Part shown: piece by piece, positions 32,013 to 35,381 of the stretch
How positions within the stretch are numbered: the first letter of the stretch is position 1
Layout: the number at the start of each line of letters is the position of its first letter
IMG/VR virus record: IMGVR_UViG_3300042565_002032
Span: 1-35,381 of that record
Direction: 5' to 3' (one strand)
Source: a virus
Length of the DNA stretch: 35,381 bases
Notes under the pieces: generated by a model
Databases searched by the model: none
Seen by the model: only the letters and a program-made list of their open reading frames with translations
What the model was told of the DNA's origin: nothing
Made by a program: the position numbers and the translations under genes

Positions 32013-32134
32013 TTTTCCTTATATATTGTTTTTAGATTTTTGTAGATTCTATCTGCATCATCAATAGTTTTGCCCGAACCGGCAGCTAAAACAACAGATA
32101 ATCTTCTTAGTTTTTTGGCAGCTTTACTATTCAT
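31991..32134 (-). CDS. Small basic protein (47 aa)
   Basis: ATG at 32132-32134, stop at 31991-31993. The sequence begins MNSKAAKKLRRLSVVLAAG and ends YKENKKAPKK: a short helix-rich, strongly basic chain. It continues the replication operon 11 bases after the 40-aa gene. Similar tiny basic proteins are common in phages of Bacteroidota but have no known role. A longer helix around IDDADRIYKNLKTIYKE looks foldable, so I think it is real. Confidence 0.55.
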   Translation of the reverse strand: MNSKAAKKLRRLSVVLAAGSGKTIDDADRIYKNLKTIYKENKKAPKK

Positions 32135-32145
32135 TTAATTTGTTT

Positions 32146-32268
32146 TTATCTCCCTTGACCTCTATATTGTTTAGGTCTAGGAGAGTGTTTGTTATAAGAC
32201 TTTTTTGCGCTTCCTGATTTTCTTTTACCAAATGAAATTTTTCTAGTATCAGATTTAATTTTCGCCAT
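32146..32268 (-). CDS. Very small Arg/Lys-rich protein (40 aa)
   Basis: ATG at 32266-32268, stop at 32146-32148. It overlaps the end of the 95-aa gene by 14 bases. The sequence starts MAKIKSDTRKISFGKRKSGS and ends PKQYRGQGR, with 15 Lys/Arg and no acidic run, so a nucleic-acid-binding or disordered peptide is likely. I have a memory of similar 'MAK-KSDTRKISFGK...YRGQGR' peptides in other Bacteroidota phages. That would make it conserved, but I cannot verify this. Confidence 0.6.
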   Translation of the reverse strand: MAKIKSDTRKISFGKRKSGSAKKSYNKHSPRPKQYRGQGR

Positions 32269-32542
32269 TTTTTTCTTTTTTAAGGATTAATTGGTACGAA
32301 TATAAACCATTTCCATCATATCTTTTACTTAGGATATGACTACCAAATTTTTCTTTCCTAAAATCCCTTAACCCAGCAGATACTGACGCTTCAGGAATAC
32401 CTGTAAAATCAGATATTTCTTTTAGTGTTCTGTAAAGGCTATCTTTCATAAGTTCTTTTAGTTTAAAATGGTTTTTAGCTAATCTATCATAGTCCCTTTC
32501 TTTAACATAATCAGCGCCATCAAATTGGAATTCTTTTTGCAT
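32255..32542 (-). CDS. Winged-helix-like DNA-binding protein (95 aa)
   Basis: Residues 30-75 read as a winged helix: helix MKDSLYRTLKEISDFTGIP, recognition helix EASVSAGLRDFRKEKFG, then a beta wing SHILSKRYDGNGLYSYQL. The 'TLKEIS..TG.PEASVSA.LRD.RK' pattern is familiar from phage replication-region proteins. It lies between SSB-linked genes and small basic proteins, 4 bases after the 74-aa gene. It could be a regulator or a replication accessory factor; the sequence alone does not decide. Confidence 0.65.
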   Translation of the reverse strand: MQKEFQFDGADYVKERDYDRLAKNHFKLKELMKDSLYRTLKEISDFTGIPEASVSAGLRDFRKEKFGSHILSKRYDGNGLYSYQLILKKEKNGEN

Positions 32543-32546
32543 AATA

Positions 32547-32771
32547 TTACTTTTTATTTTTTAAATAGTCTAAGTCAATATTTCCTCCGTCCATTCTATT
32601 TGGGTAGACGATAATGTCGGTGTCGTAAAAATTGCGGACAATACCACTGTCGTGTAATACAACTTTCCAAACAGTGTTGACTTCGCTTCCGTAATCAATC
32701 CATGCAATTGCCTTCCCTTTTCCGAGTGGTGTATGGACATCTATTATATTTTTTAATTCGTGAATAAACAT
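32547..32771 (-). CDS. Small protein of unknown function (74 aa)
   Basis: A compact, beta-rich, SH3-like-looking chain (GKGKAIAWIDYGSEVNTVWK, VVLHDSGIVRNFYDTDIIVY) with a charged tail. Its ATG overlaps the SSB stop by one base (TAATG), so it is translationally coupled to SSB and probably acts in replication. I do not recognise a family. Confidence 0.6.
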   Translation of the reverse strand: MFIHELKNIIDVHTPLGKGKAIAWIDYGSEVNTVWKVVLHDSGIVRNFYDTDIIVYPNRMDGGNIDLDYLKNKK

Positions 32772-33109
32772 TAAAATGGAGTTTCTTCTTGTTTACCAGA
32801 AAGCAACTGTAAACTTGATACTCTTGCATGCAATTGAGCAATAGTTTCATTTGTACTGTTGTTCAAATATGTTTTAGCTTCTGGCTTACCTTCCATATAA
32901 ATCAATGTTCCTTTTTTTAAATAGGTTGCAACATTAATTTTTTCTGTCCAATAGGCACATGAAACCCAAGTAGTTTTATCAACTTCTTGACCATCTTGTT
33001 TTTTGAATTTTTCACTATAAGCCATTGAGAAATTAATCACTGTCTTACCATTAACATTGTTAACTACTGCATCTTGGCCTAAGCGACCAATTAAACTGAT
33101 TCTGATCAT
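32771..33109 (-). CDS. ssb: Single-stranded DNA-binding protein
   Basis: The 112-aa protein has the OB-fold pattern of bacterial and phage SSB: MIRISLIGRLGQDAVV at the start, VINFSMAYSEKF, TTWVSCAYWTEKINVATYLK, GTLIYMEGKPEAKTY, then QLHARVSSLQLL. It ends EETPF, a shortened version of the acidic tip with terminal Pro-Phe that SSB uses to recruit partners. It coats single strands during replication and lies next to the helicase gene, 20 bases downstream of it. Shorter than most host SSBs (about 150-180 aa) because the disordered linker is nearly absent. Confidence 0.93.
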   Translation of the reverse strand: MIRISLIGRLGQDAVVNNVNGKTVINFSMAYSEKFKKQDGQEVDKTTWVSCAYWTEKINVATYLKKGTLIYMEGKPEAKTYLNNSTNETIAQLHARVSSLQLLSGKQEETPF

Positions 33110-33129
33110 TGTTTTGTTTTTTATAATTA

Positions 33130-34995
33130 TTAAAATATTACTTCTTCTCCATTTTCATCTTGGTATGGAAGCCAAGCTTGACTTGCTTCTTTACGCTTCC
33201 AAAAATCATAACTTTTTTTGTTCAACATATCTTGTATAAAATCTTTTCCTTCAATAAAAAATCTTCTTCTATCCCATATATATTCAGTAAGAACGAATCC
33301 TTTTCTTCCAACGCTTTTCTTTTTAATTTTTTTAGAATGAAATTCTGCTAAAGGATTATTGGGATCTGTTTGGGCAAATGGTCTATGATAAACAGTTATA
33401 TTATCCATTTTATTATTCCACATTGCGCCATCTGCAACATCAAACACATCTGGACATTTATAGTTACCAGACTTATCTCTTTCCATTAACTTAGGATGCG
33501 CTACAATCCAAAAATATACATCATTTTTTTTCGCAAATCTTGAAAAATCTGATAATAATGTTTCAAGATACTTATCAGTCCTTCCACCAAACCCCTTGTA
33601 GTCATTTGTCATTTGGTTGAATGGATCAATACAACAAAAGTCAACTTTTTCTTGCACAATCAACTCAAGAAACTTCTCTTTGATATATTGGGGAGTAGGA
33701 GAAAGCATTTCTGCGCTTATGTAAAAAATATGCTTTGATATAAAATCATAGGCTGCTTCGTAAACTTCATTTGACGGTCTATTTGGATTAAATGGAGTAC
33801 ACTCACACCCCAAAATCATCTCAACATAATCATGAAAATATTCTTCGGCAGGCGTATCTTCAGGAGAAAATGTAGCAACCTTCTCTCCGTACATAATAAT
33901 TCTTGATAAAATTTGAGATTTCTGCCAAGCGGTTTTTCCATAGTTACCAATACCGGTCAAAAGACTAATTTCACCTCTTTTTGGTTTAAATAAATAATCA
34001 AGTTCTGGCACACCAACGCCCATAATCTTCTCAAAACCTTTTTCATTAATTGATAAAGCTCTATCTTTTACATCAATACCGTAAACAACATCTTCAATTC
34101 TGTAATTCTCTCCATTTTCTTCCGTAAATTCCTTCTTTACATCAATCTCATAATTAGTCGTTTTATTAACAAGCTTCTCTTTCTGGATGGAAGCTGTTCC
34201 GAAATTACCTCTATTTGCCCTATATCCGCTCTTTACGGCACTTTTCATCTCCGACATAGTAAAGTCATTGCTTACGGTATATTCTGCCGAAATAAGGCAC
34301 AATGCGGCCGTTTCTTCAATACCGAATCTACAACATGCTGATGCCAACTTAAAAATATATGTATTTCGCTCACCAGTTACAAATGCATCGTTCTTGTTTG
34401 TAAGCCATTTTAATATTCTACGAAAGTTTTCAGAATCATCTAAATTTTGGGTTTCAGAAATAATTATTTTCTCAATTTTTTTTGCTTTAGTAAATGCTGT
34501 AGCCTTATCGTTTATGTAAATATCGGCATCAAAACTCTCATAACAAACCCTACTTACATTAATTCCACTCCTATCAATTTCAGGGAAAACCTCTTGTAAT
34601 GACTGAAAATGTTCTCTATGTTTTGATCCATCTGCTATCTTAACCAATGCTTTTAAACCATTACCTGATGGGCTAACCCAACAAGCATAAACAAAGTTAT
34701 TGGAAATTATTTCAGTTTGCTTATCCCTTAAATCAGAAACATCATCAAAATCAAGCACAATAAAACCGCTATGCTCAATAAGTTGCTCATCTTTTCTATC
34801 TACTCCAAACTTTCCACTGAAACATACTGAAGGTAAATTTAATTTAATTTTATTGGCCTTTTCCTTATCAAGTGTATTTCTAATCTCAGTAACTAATTCT
34901 TTACTTGAACCAGTTTTAATCCTTTCTAAAGCTTTTTCAATCGTTATAAAATGTGGTTCCTTGCTAAAAATGTTTTTAAAAATAGTAGCTATCAT
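33130..34995 (-). CDS. Primase-like (VirE-N/BT4734) and DnaB-like helicase fusion (621 aa)
   Basis: Residues 1-170 carry a VirE-N/BT4734-like domain: LPSVCFSGKFGVDRKDEQLI, then the acidic FIVLDFDDV (79-86) and WVSPSGNGLKALVKI (106-120), which together resemble the active site of AEP-type primases. Residues 190-260 are a helical primase-C-like region (RNTYIFKLASACCRFGIEET). From about 325 a RecA-like SF4 helicase domain follows, with Walker A GIGNYGKT (348-355), Walker B CCIDPFNQ (D457), and WIVAHPKL. It would unwind and probably prime DNA at the fork. It starts four bases after the replication-initiation-like gene and precedes SSB. Priming activity is inferred; the helicase call is firm. Confidence 0.85.
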   Translation of the reverse strand: MIATIFKNIFSKEPHFITIEKALERIKTGSSKELVTEIRNTLDKEKANKIKLNLPSVCFSGKFGVDRKDEQLIEHSGFIVLDFDDVSDLRDKQTEIISNNFVYACWVSPSGNGLKALVKIADGSKHREHFQSLQEVFPEIDRSGINVSRVCYESFDADIYINDKATAFTKAKKIEKIIISETQNLDDSENFRRILKWLTNKNDAFVTGERNTYIFKLASACCRFGIEETAALCLISAEYTVSNDFTMSEMKSAVKSGYRANRGNFGTASIQKEKLVNKTTNYEIDVKKEFTEENGENYRIEDVVYGIDVKDRALSINEKGFEKIMGVGVPELDYLFKPKRGEISLLTGIGNYGKTAWQKSQILSRIIMYGEKVATFSPEDTPAEEYFHDYVEMILGCECTPFNPNRPSNEVYEAAYDFISKHIFYISAEMLSPTPQYIKEKFLELIVQEKVDFCCIDPFNQMTNDYKGFGGRTDKYLETLLSDFSRFAKKNDVYFWIVAHPKLMERDKSGNYKCPDVFDVADGAMWNNKMDNITVYHRPFAQTDPNNPLAEFHSKKIKKKSVGRKGFVLTEYIWDRRRFFIEGKDFIQDMLNKKSYDFWKRKEASQAWLPYQDENGEEVIF

Positions 34996-34999
34996 CGTA

Positions 35000-35381
35000 T
35001 TAATTTAAAGTTTTTCCTAATTCTTGTTGTCTTTTCTTGTAAGCTTCAAAATCTCCATTTTTGTAAATCTGTGTTTTTGGTATATCAGAACCAATCAATT
35101 CATCATTCCAAGAGCTGTTGTTAAAGAAAGTTTGAGGATCCTTCCTAAACTTCTTTTCTGGCTGAATCATTTTATACTTTGGTATATACTCAATAATTGA
35201 ACTTCTATCATCATCCTTCATTGAATCCCATTTCTTTTTTAATTTCTCTTTATCACCAACTTTCTTATCATATAAATCCCAAAAAATATCAAACGATATA
35301 TTTATTTCTTTTATTTCCTTTCCTTTTATTTCCTTTCCTTTCCTTTCCTTTATAGCAGACATTCCAAAATATTCCGTAGGC
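35000..35381 (-). CDS. Replication-initiation/loader-like protein, N-terminus cut by window edge
   Basis: The frame stays open to the right edge of the window (PTEYFG upstream of the first ATG at 35362), so the true start is probably outside and the N-terminal domain is missing. What remains is a Lys/Glu linker with repeated GKEIK, then a helical domain with FDIFWDLYDKKVGDKEKLKK, KWDSMKDDDRSSIIEYIPKY and KDPQTFFNNSSWNDEL. This C-terminal pattern is common in phage replication proteins that follow a winged-helix domain and precede a helicase. Its place directly before the helicase gene supports a role in origin binding or helicase loading. Confidence 0.65.
   Translation of the reverse strand, partial: PTEYFGMSAIKERKGKEIKGKEIKEINISFDIFWDLYDKKVGDKEKLKKKWDSMKDDDRSSIIEYIPKYKMIQPEKKFRKDPQTFFNNSSWNDELIGSDIPKTQIYKNGDFEAYKKRQQELGKTLN
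35304..35351. repeat. CCTTT-type tandem repeat coding for a Lys/Glu linker
   Basis: A pyrimidine-rich tract built of CCTTT and ATTT units, on the minus strand AGGAAAGGAAATAAA-like 15-base units, encodes the GKEIK repeat of the replication protein. Such tracts slip easily and are often length-variable between relatives. Confidence 0.75.

Overview
The window is a 35.4 kb piece of a tailed-phage genome, AT-rich, and almost certainly from a phage of Bacteroidota. Three things point to that host group: a VirE-N/BT4734-type domain fused to a DnaB-like helicase, A-rich leaders without clear Shine-Dalgarno sites, and promoter boxes of the Bacteroidota form TAnnTTTG (one, at 31227-31256, has a TTG 19 bases upstream). 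I see no long-tail machinery (sheath, baseplate). The order TerL, portal, scaffold, capsid, adaptors, large tail-tube-like protein, then a block of large internal-virion-like proteins fits a short-tailed (podovirus-like) virion. A distant relationship to crAss-like phages is possible but cannot be settled here. No integrase, tRNA, CRISPR array or reverse transcriptase was seen.

Layout, read right to left because nearly everything is on the minus strand. (1) 35381-31991: replication genes, comprising a replication-initiation-like protein cut by the window edge, a primase-like/helicase fusion, SSB, a 74-aa protein, a winged-helix-like protein, and two very small basic proteins (40 and 47 aa). 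(2) 31987-31211: a short plus-strand island with two paralogous small proteins, its own promoter and terminator, divergent from the late operon. (3) 31210-20355: packaging and head genes, comprising a 232-aa protein, a TerS candidate, TerL, portal, two small virion-like proteins, a scaffold candidate, the major capsid protein, a GIY-YIG homing endonuclease inserted after the capsid terminator, and a 296-aa protein ending at a strong terminator. (4) 20261-12082: connector and tail genes, comprising three adaptor-like proteins, a GroES-like co-chaperonin, a 1283-aa tail protein, a poly-threonine protein sharing its C-terminal domain, a 181-aa structural protein and a cupin. (5) 12085-2197: ejection block, comprising a gp14-like protein, a 440-aa protein, an 1154-aa protein, a ferritin-like protein and a 1275-aa protein, tightly spaced or overlapping. 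(6) 2138-1: two small structural proteins and two HNH homing endonucleases, one on the plus strand and one cut by the left edge.

The most unusual points are a ferritin-like gene wedged between two giant ejection-type proteins, a family of virion-like proteins built from poly-Thr tracts and a recurring C-terminal module (with a DNA-level duplication), a phage GroES, and a compact divergent promoter region with an inverted repeat between the two promoters.
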